Below are positions 47,301-57,379 of a stretch of DNA of 64,000 nt, in pieces. Where the stretch lies: contig CAIIXF020000003.1 in assembly GCA_903813345.2 (NCBI GenBank), positions 29,713,248-29,777,247 of the forward strand, in the 5' to 3' direction. Numbering within the stretch: the first letter of the stretch is position 1; the number at the start of each line of letters is the position of its first letter. Source of the stretch: Owenia fusiformis. Taxonomy: Eukaryota; Annelida; Polychaeta; Sabellida; Oweniidae. The notes beneath the pieces are model-generated. The model was not told the origin of the DNA. It was given only the letters and a program-made list of their open reading frames with translations, and searched no databases. Made by a program: the position numbers and the translations under genes.

Positions 47301-48921
47301 CCGTTTATGTAACTTAAGTGAGGAATTCAATCGATGATTCTGTTGTCTTCTGAGCTATTTTTTCGCCAACATGTACTTTTTCTAAAACATATGATACTGA
47401 TACACGTTTGTGTGAAAAAATGTTGTGGGGATTCTGCCTACAAAGCGTGAAATGAGGAAAAAAGAAAAATCGCACCTTTGATGTTCCCTTTGATGTTTCC
47501 AGCGTAATCGAGTGGATCACCAGTGAATGGAGAAGCCAAACACTGAGAGCCTGTCACAAAAATGATGGCTACAACACTAGGTGGATCAATACAAATAAAT
47601 ATGGACCATTTCCATTTATTACTGTAATTTTAAACTGTAAATGTTTTAGCCTCGAGACACATTGACAAAGCTCCACAGCACAGACAGGCCCAGCCTAAAT
47701 GCTATGCGTACACTGCACTATTACCCAGTACCTGAAGGGTATAAACCAAAGCCTGGTCAGAGCAGATGTGGAAAACATACAGATACTGGCTCCTTTACTT
47801 TCATCTTTCAAGATAATGTTGGCGGCCTTGAGGTATGCATTTTAAAATGTCTGTAACATCTAAAAGCTAGTAGCTGACATTAATGCTAGTCCTAAGTACC
47901 TTACAAAATAAACAAATATTCTCCCATAATTCCATGATTAAAACACCAATATGATTGGGAAGATACCAGCAGAGGTTTGTTTTTGTTATGAATGGATCTG
48001 TTTTGTTAATCTCTTTGGCCCTTCCATGGGCGTAGTGCTATCTTTCTAAGTAGTACGCCATCATGGGAACTAGAGTTGAGCGAAGCAAAAAACGAGCGAT
48101 AGGGGGGTCTAAAGGGCTCTCCCCCAGGAAAATTTTGAAATTTGGTTGTATTTGGAGCAAATTTTTGCAACCATCTGGGATGCCTGTGCGTACCCAGCGT
48201 ATCGGGCGCTCCACCTATGCCTTCCCCTTTTGGCAACTGTGTTTTACCTCTAGATTCAGAATGTAGACTCTGCATGGAAAGTGTGTCCCATCTACCTTCA
48301 GTGTTCATTTCTTTGTGTTTTTTTCTCTTTTTAACCTTTCCCTTTTGTGGCATCTTTACTTACATGTTCAACATGTTTTCTTCTAGATTAAGAATGTATC
48401 TGGAGAGTGGATCCCAGCAACACCCCTTCCTGGAGCCATTTTGGTGATAATTGGTCATGCCACACAATGCTGGACAGATGATAAACTTAAGGCTACAGTA
48501 AGTAGATTTTGTAATGCTCGATTCAAGATTCCAAAATTGATAAAATACATCAAAATCCAGCTTTCCAAGAATTGCAGTTCGATTTCTTAATTTGTGAAGG
48601 ACATAACTTTGCTTTTATCTTGAGCCAGATCTATTTGAGCTGGAGCAGCTGAAGTTCCAGTTCATAGATATTTGTAAACTAAGCTTCTGGGCCTCCAGGT
48701 AGCAAAGACCATTTGAAGCAACCCGTTACCCTAAATATTTCCAGGAGCACAGAGTTGGAGTACCAGATGGTGATGTCAACATTGCAAAAGGAAGGCAGTC
48801 TGTTATATTTTTTGGCGACCCTGATAATGATGCTATGATTGGGTCAATAGAAGGGACAAAATACCAAGCATCGAGACATGATGAATATACTGCTGACTTT
48901 TTATATGATATTCAGAAGTAA
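44355..48921 (+). CDS. 2-oxoglutarate/Fe(II) oxygenase, copy C (7 exons, 309 aa)
   Basis: Exons: 44355-44510, 45347-45468, 45845-45911, 46157-46270, 47650-47832, 48387-48497, 48745-48921; frame and phases as in A and B, with H196, D198, H253 and RQS kept. From intron 1 onward it is nearly identical to copy B, including the exon 3 mini-MITE, both intron 4 foldbacks and the intron 5 insert. Exon 1 and the first ~200 bp of intron 1 match copy D instead, including a ~45-bp segment missing from B. Private changes include SLSNVSS in exon 1 and RPSLNAM in exon 5 where the others have RPSHN. Only about 80 bp of ancestral upstream sequence remain before the LINE at 44265, so its promoter may be changed. 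Confidence 0.9.
45792..45849. mobile_element. Mini-MITE at exon 3 of copy C
   Basis: Same element and 8-bp duplication as at 30874-30931; the ancestral acceptor ends at 45778 and the element-borne one at 45844. Its presence in both copies shows it predates the B/C duplication or was spread by conversion. Confidence 0.85.
46530..46870. repeat. Foldback repeat in intron 4 of copy C
   Basis: Ortholog of 31610-31950 with a few substitutions. Confidence 0.8.
47016..47525. repeat. Long inverted repeat in intron 4 of copy C
   Basis: Ortholog of 32116-32614. The stem is kept; near 47481-47500 there is a small tandem duplication ('ctttgatgtt'). Confidence 0.82.
48026..48219. mobile_element. 194-bp insertion in intron 5 of copy C
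   Basis: Ortholog of 33115-33308 with the same CCTTCC flanks. Confidence 0.65.
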
Positions 48922-49047
48922 ATGAATCAGACATTGACAATGCCTATAATCAAAGAGTTGAAAGGCAATGGTGAAATTTTATTTGTAGTAACCCCTGACA
49001 TGGGGTTTCAATTAGAAAATGCCCCTGACAAAGATATTTAGAATTAA

Positions 49048-49537
49048 AGGCCCACTTTGGGAATTTTCAACATGTTTGGGCAAAATAAAGACTTACATTT
49101 AAATTTCATAGTATGTCCAATGTATTGATAAGAACCTTATCTTTCATTTGACAATAGCAATAGCTCAAATGGACCACATCAAAGCTTACAATAAATTATC
49201 AAAAAATATTTTTGATCTGTCAAGCTTTATATATCAACTTTTTATCAAGGTCATTGAAAGATGGCGATGTTGTTTGTATTACATGATACATTCATTTTTA
49301 TAGAAGTGTTGCCATCTTTTAAATCAATAGTATAAATTTAAAATAGCACTTTGTTTACATGTGCATGCATGTCTAATGATCTCTGAACTTCAAATGCTTT
49401 TTTCTTTGTGAGTTATTTTTTTCTTGGTCCAATATTGAAGCAAATCAAACTTTATGTCATATTAGAGCAAGTGTGTGAGTAACATGTTTCAATGATTATT
49501 TTTTCATTTTTTCTTCTTAATTAAGTATAGTGTACCT
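49048..49537. mobile_element. TTAA-flanked MITE 3' of copy C
   Basis: Ortholog of 34139-34626, bordered by TTAA at 49044-49047 and 49538-49541. Small differences from the B copy in the body. Confidence 0.7.
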
Positions 49538-49921
49538 TTAAATGCATGATGATGAAAATACCATGACAGGTTTGAACACATTTTTAAAAAAAAACAGGAA
49601 GGTGAAATTTCAACCAAAAGGAGAGAATAAATAATACCGACAATGATAAGATTCAGAATTTAAGGAGCCAGTCTACAACTCTGTCAACCTGAGGTAGGTT
49701 TCCCAACATGAATGACTTACCAAGGTTTAATACATAAATTCTGTTTTTGAACATCTAAGCTCAGATTTTGAACATTCAGATCTGAATTTCAACACCTTCA
49801 ATTTTTCACGCTCCCTTCGCTTGCTCCAAGGACTTGCTTTGCTCGATTTTTCATGTTCCCATTTCCCATATTTTCACCCTTGCGTCTTCTACACAACTTT
49901 TACTACAGCACGCACTGCATG

Positions 49922-51336
49922 AGGCTCAGAAAAACTTGAGTCACAATGTGAGAATACAATTTTAAAAGTGACTCTAATTGAAAGCCCATGCCTAAAATTA
50001 ATAATATTTGCTGCCTAAATTGTTTATTGAATCCCAAAAAAGTGAACCGCTTTTAGACAAGTACAGTGTATTTTCTCAGCAATGAACTAATAATTAAATT
50101 CATAAAAAAATTCTATACATACTAACACAAGGTTATAAATATGCTATAATTGTATGTTTTTAAATTACATGTGTAAGAATAGATGGCATATTTTGCATTT
50201 TACAAGGCCCGAATCAGAAAAACAATACAATATTTGCAACTTACTCAAAACTGCTTTTCATTTGAATATAATAAAGCTGTATTTCAGAAAAATGTCATAA
50301 TTAATGAAATTCCTGCTTTCCAGACTTCCCATAGATTTAAGCACCTGATAGTCAGGCTGCAAAACACAGAAAATATGTAAAATAGATAGATACTACCAAA
50401 ATTCCAAACATTAATATTTATTTCTCTGGTTTAAAATGAAATACTTCAGATTTTTGCAAAAAATTCCAACAATTTTTAAAGCGGTGGTTATCTTATATGT
50501 AGGTTTGCTAAGTTCTTCCTTGATTTTTTCCAAGTAAAATTTCTTGCCTGTAAATCCTATATTGTTGGAAGCTTTATCTATAGGTGACATTACATACAGT
50601 TTATGGAGTCTCTGTAGTTCTTGTTTAACTTCAGGCAAAAGTAATATTTGTCTGGCATTTCTCCAGTTGCATTTTACGAGGCCATAATAAGAAAAACGAA
50701 ACAATATTTGCAACTTACTCAAAACTGCTTTTCATTTGAGTTTAATAAAGCTGTATTTCAGAAAGATCTCATAATCAATGAAATTCCTGCTTTTCGACAT
50801 TCCATACATTTAAGCACAGTCAGGCTGCAAAATACAGAAAATATGTGAAAAAGATAGATACTACCAAAATTTCAAACATTAATATTTATTTCTCTGGTTT
50901 AAAATGAAATACTTCAGATTTTTGCAAAAAAAAATCGAACAATTCTTAAAGCGGTGGTTATCTTGAAAATCTTTTTGCATAAAACTGTTCACCAATATAC
51001 TTCTTTCTACCAAGAATAAAAAAAATCTGTGTACATGTATTAGTATTCCAGTTATCTTCTTGATGCATGGACAGACACTATTCACTATATCTCTTAAGCT
51101 ACCAAACTTCATTGGGATAACAATAGCACCAACATATAAAACATGAACCGAATTTATCAATCTGACATTTATCACCTGGACAAATGAATGGACAGACAAA
51201 CAGACAGATCAATAACTTCTCTATATTTCTTATTCAAACTTTGTTTGGTGGGATGATAAGAACAATGTTGCAAAGCAAATGATTAATCAAATAGTGTTGA
51301 ATTAGTGACTCATATAACCAAAACCTGAAAATCAGA
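49922..51336 (+). other. Spacer between copies C and D with two R2 repeats
   Basis: R2 copies lie at about 50180-50490 and 50669-51240, separated by a Penelope-like coding fragment (50492-50668). The last ~90 bp before copy D match the upstream region of B and C. No independent gene seen. Confidence 0.6.
50492..50668 (-). pseudogene. Penelope-like element fragment
   Basis: On the minus strand 59 codons read NWRNARQILLLPEVKQELQR ... PIDKASNNIGF ... KIKEEL, clearly related to the start of the RT region of the element at 57380-59885 (PIDKTANNIGF, KKIKEEI). Only this piece is present, between two R2 repeats. Confidence 0.75.
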
Positions 51337-54300
51337 ATGATACCAGTGATAGATTTTAGTAGCTATAGCTTGAGTGATGTCAGGAGTCCACCAAGTGATG
51401 AGGACTTGGCTCCATTGGCTGATGAAGTCTACAAGGCATTTAGTGAAGTGGGGGCTATTTACTTAAAAAATCATGGCTTTGACCAATCTCTGGTGAGTAC
51501 ACATATAGGCTTTATTAAATTTTATATAAGAAACACTCTTAAGGGGTAAGAAAGGAGGGCTCAGTGTAAAATAAAATTGCCAAAACCTAAAAAATATATG
51601 AAAGATATTGAAAATGTGTAATTAGGTACTTTACTGTTTAAATCAAAGCACATTATTATATTATAGCATGGGATGGATTAAATTGAGGTCTACATAGTAA
51701 TACAGTAAATAGGTGTGGAGTCAGGCTGTTGACACATATATCAATTCAAGTGTCAACCCTTCTCCATCAGGACAAACATTTTTAACACTGACCTATACAT
51801 TATTCTATAGCAAAATCAAATAAACAAGATATTGTAAACTGAAAATATTTGTGCAATAAGATTGATTATTGCAATTTTAGAAAGATTTCAAGTAACTTGT
51901 TTTATGGATTTTATGGATATTTAAACAAATAAGTGAGAAATATTTTCCCCAAATCATCAAGCAATGCCAATGATTTGAAGCTGAGATTCATTTGCCTTAT
52001 TCAGACAGCTCATCATGTAAAGTGTTACTTTCTTATACTTAAGTTAGATGACTTATCCAAATCAATGTATATGCGTAATGAAAAATACATGTATTTTGAG
52101 CCATATGTGTGTGTTGAACATGATATCAGGATTGAACATATTCAAAGAGATAAAACATGATAACAAAAACATCTTGACGCCTATTACTTACATCAAACTA
52201 GATAACAGAAGTATTTACTAAACGTTGGTTTTGAACTCGAAGAGCACGAGACACATACATTGTTTCGACTTAAACAGATACTGTTCTAAATAGAAAACCT
52301 CTACTCAGATAACAGTTATTTAGGTTCTTTCAATCCTTATGACCAAGTACGCAAATGTTTATTAATATAATAACAATGTACTTGTTATCCAATATTCTGA
52401 TTCAAGGTAGATGAATACATGAAGTATGTAATGTATAATACTTGTTATTCAATTTGTTTTAATCTTCTTATTTAAGGTGGATGATTACATGAATATTTCA
52501 AAGAAGTTCTTCAACCTCCCTAAAGATGTCAAAGAGAAGTTCAGTTATGATAAGGAGGCTGGCTACATGTACCATGGATACCATCATTTACAGGAACAGT
52601 AAGTGATATTGTACCATATGGTACTACACTATACCATACTATCATTGATACTATAATTTAATATATCATAATGTAGTCTAATATATGATGTTTTATTTTA
52701 CAACACTTCATGTCATATCATTAAAATATTCTAAATGTCACATGTGAAATGGCTACAATGCCAAATATTCTTTTTATGATTATTTATTTCATCAATTATA
52801 CATTGTCCATCTAAAGGCTCAAGACATAATCCAAATGCCAAACTTGTTTTCTAAAATAATATTCTGACAAAGTTCAAGAAATAATGATATTCATTCAAAT
52901 GTAGTATACTAGTATCTAGAACCGATATAAGTATGCTTTTAAGCAATTTTTCGTCTTTTCCCCAGTACATCCCATGACTCAACAGTTGCAGACCTGAAAG
53001 AGGCATATAACACATACCCACAATGGAAAGGGGTAAGTTTACTGCCTGGAAAACGAATCATCATGTATTCAAAACCAGACATCAAGTTTTTTAAAATTTA
53101 AAACAATCTAATATCCTTGAATGATGGTTTACCAAGAAATAATTCAAATCCATTTTTAAATAAAATAGAGACTCATACATTTGAAATAATAAATGTTCTA
53201 ATTAAGAAATATAGACCAAAAAGCATGGGTCATAGTGTCGCATACACCCTGCAGGACTAGGCACAAACATTTGTGCCTAGCCCTAAAGGGTATATTCGAC
53301 GATATCACCCTTGCTCTGAGGTCTATATTACGATTTGAACATAAAAACTCACCAAAATGTTTCGATGGTCTGCCATAACTACGACCCACTGTTATGACGT
53401 CACACATTTCACATATTATCAGGGGTATTGATCGCAAATATACCCCGGGTGAAATGTTGACTTTGTTTAAAGTTTATAGAAGGCATGAATACAGTCATGT
53501 TCGAACTAATATTCGGACTTATTACGGATATATGTTATGCTCAGAGGCACTTAACCAATATCAGATACATGTACATGGTCCCATCCAATGATGTAAATGA
53601 ATTCAATAGTTTATAATCTCTTTTGGAAAATTCAAAAGTCCAAATTAAAGGTACTATTTCAGGAATGGCCAGATGAATATGTGCCAGGGTTGAAAGATCA
53701 AGGTCTTAATATAATCAAACCCTGTATGGAGCTCAACAACAGGATACTCCAGACTGTGGCTCTGGGATTAAAATGGGTAAATAGTACATTATAGATCTCT
53801 ATATAAATATATATATATTTCACAGATCTCAATATAATGGCTAAAATGGACCATTTTTATTTATTACTGTAATTCAATGCTGTAAATATTATAGCCTAGA
53901 GACACATTGACAAAGCTCCACAGCACAGACAGGCCCAGCCACAATTCTATGCGTACACTGCACTATTACCCAGTACCTGAAGGGTATAAACCACAGCCTG
54001 GTCAGACCAGATGTGGAAAACATACAGATATTGGCTCCTTTACTTTCATCTTTCAAGATAATGTTGGCGGTCTTGAGGTATGCATTTAAAAATGTCTGGA
54101 ACATCTAAAAGCTAGTGGCTGACATTAATGCTACATGTAGTCCTAAGTACCAGAGGTTTGTTTTTGTTATGAATGGATCTGTTTTGTTAATCTCATTGGC
54201 CCTTCCCCATTTGGCAACTGTGCTTTACCTCTAGATTCAGAATGTAGACTCTGCATGGAGAGTGTGTCCCAGCTACCTTCAGTGTTCATTTCTTCGTGTT

Positions 54301-54955
54301 TTTTATTCTCTTTTTAACCTTTCCCTGTTTTGGCATCTTTGCTTACATGTTCAACATGTTTTTCTTCTAGATTAAGAATGTATCTGGAGAGTGGGTCCCA
54401 GCGACACCCCTTCCTGGAGCCATTTTGGTGATAATTGGTCATGCCGCACAATGCTGGACAGATGATAAACTTAAGGCTACAGTAAGTAGATTATGTCACA
54501 CTCGACTCAAGATTCAAAGTTGACAAGATACATCAAAATTCAGCTTTCCAAGAATTGCAGTTACAATTTCTTAACTAGTGAAGGACATAACTTTCCCGTT
54601 ATCTTGAGCCAGATCCATTTGAGCTGGAGCAGCTGTATATCAACTAGTTCCAAGTCATTAAAACTTAAAATATCAAATGTCATTTGTCCTATTCAGATAG
54701 TTGTAATGAGAACTAAGTTTCTGGGCCTCCAGGTAGCAAAAACTATTTGAAGCAACCCCTTACTCTTAATATTTCCAGGAACACAGAGTTGGAGTACCAG
54801 ATGGAGATGTCAACATTGCAAAAGGAAGGCAGTCTGTTATATTTTTTGGCAACCCTGATAATGATGCTATGCTTGGGTCAATAAAAGGAACAAAATACCC
54901 AGCATCAAAACATGATGAATTTACTGCAGACTTTATATATGGTATTCAGAGTTAA
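51337..54955 (+). CDS. 2-oxoglutarate/Fe(II) oxygenase, copy D (7 exons, 309 aa)
   Basis: Exons: 51337-51492, 52477-52598, 52966-53032, 53663-53776, 53895-54077, 54371-54481, 54779-54955. Intact frame with H196-T-D198 (in GKHTDIGS), H253 and RQS. It is the most compact copy: intron 4 is just 118 bp and lacks the foldbacks, and exon 3 has the plain ancestral acceptor. The C-terminus differs (YGIQS instead of YDIQK, and SIKGTKYPASKHDEF), so D is diverging at its end. Intron 3 has a private ~400-bp insertion. Exon 2 is preceded by a partial duplicate of its own start. Confidence 0.9.
52408..52425 (+). other. Vestigial duplicate of the exon 2 start in copy D
   Basis: An acceptor-like TTCAAG and the codons GTAGATGAATACATGAAG (B/C-type exon 2 start) occur about 70 bp before the real exon 2 (52477). 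They then run out of frame. Copy A has a more decayed version ('ttaaggtgtataaatg', about 20970-20985). Confidence 0.7.
53200..53600. repeat. Insertion in intron 3 of copy D, with hairpin
   Basis: Absent from the otherwise similar B and C introns. Contains the near-perfect palindrome CTAGGCACAAACATTTGTGCCTAG. No coding signal. Type unknown. Confidence 0.5.
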
Positions 54956-55289
54956 ATGAATCAGACAATGACAATGCCTTTAATCAAAGAGTTAAAAGGC
55001 AATGGGGAGTTTTATTTTTGGTAACTCCTGACAAAGGTATTCTGATTCAATCAAACAAAAGAATAAATGCTCACAGTGTTTAAAATTAGAATCAAACATA
55101 CATGATGATGATTTTAATGCTAAGACAATAAACTCATATGTGATAGATGAAAACATGGTCAATAAAATAAGTATCTCCCGCAATGCATCGGTTCAAGTGG
55201 GACAAGTTTTTATTATAACGTTGATTAAACCAAATTCTCCCTCCACTAAAAACATGTTTTTGCATATTATTGGGACGATAAAGTTTATA

Positions 55290-55457
55290 CAGTGGAACCT
55301 GTGTAAGTGGAACATGCTTTGGACCACAAAACTTGAAAGGTGTTCCACTTAGAGAGGTTCATCAAAAAGGAGTAGATAGGTCATGGCACTTTAAAAGCAC
55401 TGTTCCAATTGTGAGGTGTTCCATTTATAGAGGTGTTCCACTAAGCAGGTTCTACTG
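55290..55457. mobile_element. 168-bp TA-flanked MITE (family M1), second copy
   Basis: CAGTGGAACCTG ... AGGTTCTACTG between TA duplications (55288-55289 and 55458-55459). Closely similar to 12003-12168. Confidence 0.87.
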
Positions 55458-55610
55458 TACTAATATCAAGTTACAACTCTCACAATTGACACAAGTCAAA
55501 CATATATGAATATGATATTAAGCCTGGTTATATACAGGAGAACTTGCTTTTTGTTTTTGTTTTATATCGAGTAATCAGGTCTCAGCTTAAGGGAACGAAG
55601 TCATTGATTG

Positions 55611-56072
55611 CAGGCCATCCAACTGTCACGCATTTGTTGGAAAATTTGAAGTCACGCCAGTTATTTTTGCGTGACAGAATATGTCACGCAAATACGCATT
55701 TTACCTGATTATTGTCAAGCAAAAATATTTCTGTAGAAAAACTTCAAAAAAGTGATTGCTGATACAGTAAAAATGAAGGCTAAAAAAAACGAACACATTT
55801 TGTTCTGACTTTTCACAACCGTATATGTCACGCATTTTAATCAAAATATTTCGTACCTACTTCCCACGTTGACAGATTTGCCAAACATGAGCGAAGTGAG
55901 GGTGAAAATTTTGAAGTGTCCAAGAGTTGGTTATATTCAATAAAATTTGAACCAAGGTGTTCAAATTATGGGCCAAGGTGTTCAGATTTGGACCAAGGTG
56001 TCCACAATTTGAAGAAAGGTGTTCAACATTTGTAAATCACTCATGTTGGGTGTTCCTTAGTTGAAAGGCCTG
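55611..56072. mobile_element. hAT-like non-autonomous element H1, copy 2
   Basis: Starts CAGGCC, ends GGCCTG, and is flanked by TTGATTG on both sides (55604-55610 and 56073-56079). The body matches 23037-23528. The insertion may interrupt the candidate exon that follows. Confidence 0.8.
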
Positions 56073-56267
56073 TTGATTGTCACAATAAACCATTTCATGA
56101 TTATCGTCAGTGCCGCAAAATATTTGTAAAAAGCATTGCAGTTTGTGCAAAAATGTGTGAAGAAGAATGTCAAATAAAATTGAAAAAATTGGATCCTGTA
56201 TATTTCAATGGGGAAAACCTGGATGTAAAAATTCTGTACCCTGATATTGAGCTCTTCAACACGGGAG
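56073..56267 (+). CDS. Candidate exon of unknown family
   Basis: An open stretch ending at a GTAAAA donor (56268) reads CHNKPFHDYRQCRKIFVKSI, then AVCAKMCEEE and ...DPVYFNGENLDVKILYPDIE. It has a protein-like composition and no stop. With the transposon removed, the frame extends upstream to a TTAAG acceptor-like site at about 55588. I do not recognise the family, and coding is unproven. Confidence 0.28.
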
Positions 56268-57379
56268 GTAAAAATATTGTAATTTTGAACTATCCCGTAT
56301 GAACTGAATCATGACCAGGGAATAAGCTATTTATCCTATAACGTTTATATATCATCATACATTATGCTTTTACATGTATTTTATATCATACACTGTCTTC
56401 TTGAAGTGCACATGATTGATCATGATGAATGATAAACATTTTGTATATATGTGTGATTTTCATAAGAACCAAATTATTTTATTCAGTAATCTGTTTTTGA
56501 CAAGAATGAAATAAATTGGTACCTTTTGAACAATATACACTTCTTCTGAATGCGTCGAATAACATTTTATCCAAATCCAATAAAAAACCAAGGTTATTAA
56601 GTGTGTATCTATGTCGATTCCAAATAACACAATGACAAGTATATTGTAGTACACTTTTTGCCTGACCCATGTATTATGTAACTGTGTATTGTATTACTGT
56701 TTACTGCATTTAAATGTCAAGTATAATATTTGTAATTTCACTTCAAAAGCATATCTCACTAATCAACCTTATACAAAAAATGATGAAACCCATTCAGCAC
56801 AACCAAATCCATGTGCTCAAATATTACAAATCCAAGATGGCTGCCACAATTTTAGTTCCATGCAAATGTGAAGAAGTAAGAAATACACATAGATCATAAA
56901 TCTTAACCTGAATGAAATACAAAGTTTTAGGTTTTCACACATGACATATTTCCTATATGATTTATATTGAAAATCGCTCCACTAGTTATCGAGTAACAGC
57001 AAAAATCGTAAAATAATGAGTAAAGACCTCCATTATTCAAGATGGCTGCCATGTTCTTCTTTTTTATCTACATTTCTTGCTTTATTATGTCCTACATAAT
57101 TCTTTTACATGTAAAACATACAGCTATTACAGTTTTACATATTGCACCTAAATTACTGTAAAATCGGCACTAAAATGGCTGCCAGTTTTTAATGAGCGGC
57201 CATTTTGAAAATTGGCTTTTTAGCAGAACTTCTATCTCCATAGGGTATATGTGTACAAAATATGAACAAAATCGGGCCAATGGTATTTGAGTTATTGCCC
57301 AGACGGACAGACGGATGAACGGACGGACATCTTGTTCATATGCTGTTCATGTCATCTTCATTAGTCCAGCATGAAAATT
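56268..57379. other. Non-coding with 'atggctgcc' dispersed repeat
   Basis: About 56830-57330 carries three 'aagatggctgcc/aaatggctgcc' blocks and ends in 'gacggacagacgg', a repeat type related to the 18780-19440 block. No gene seen. Confidence 0.5.
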
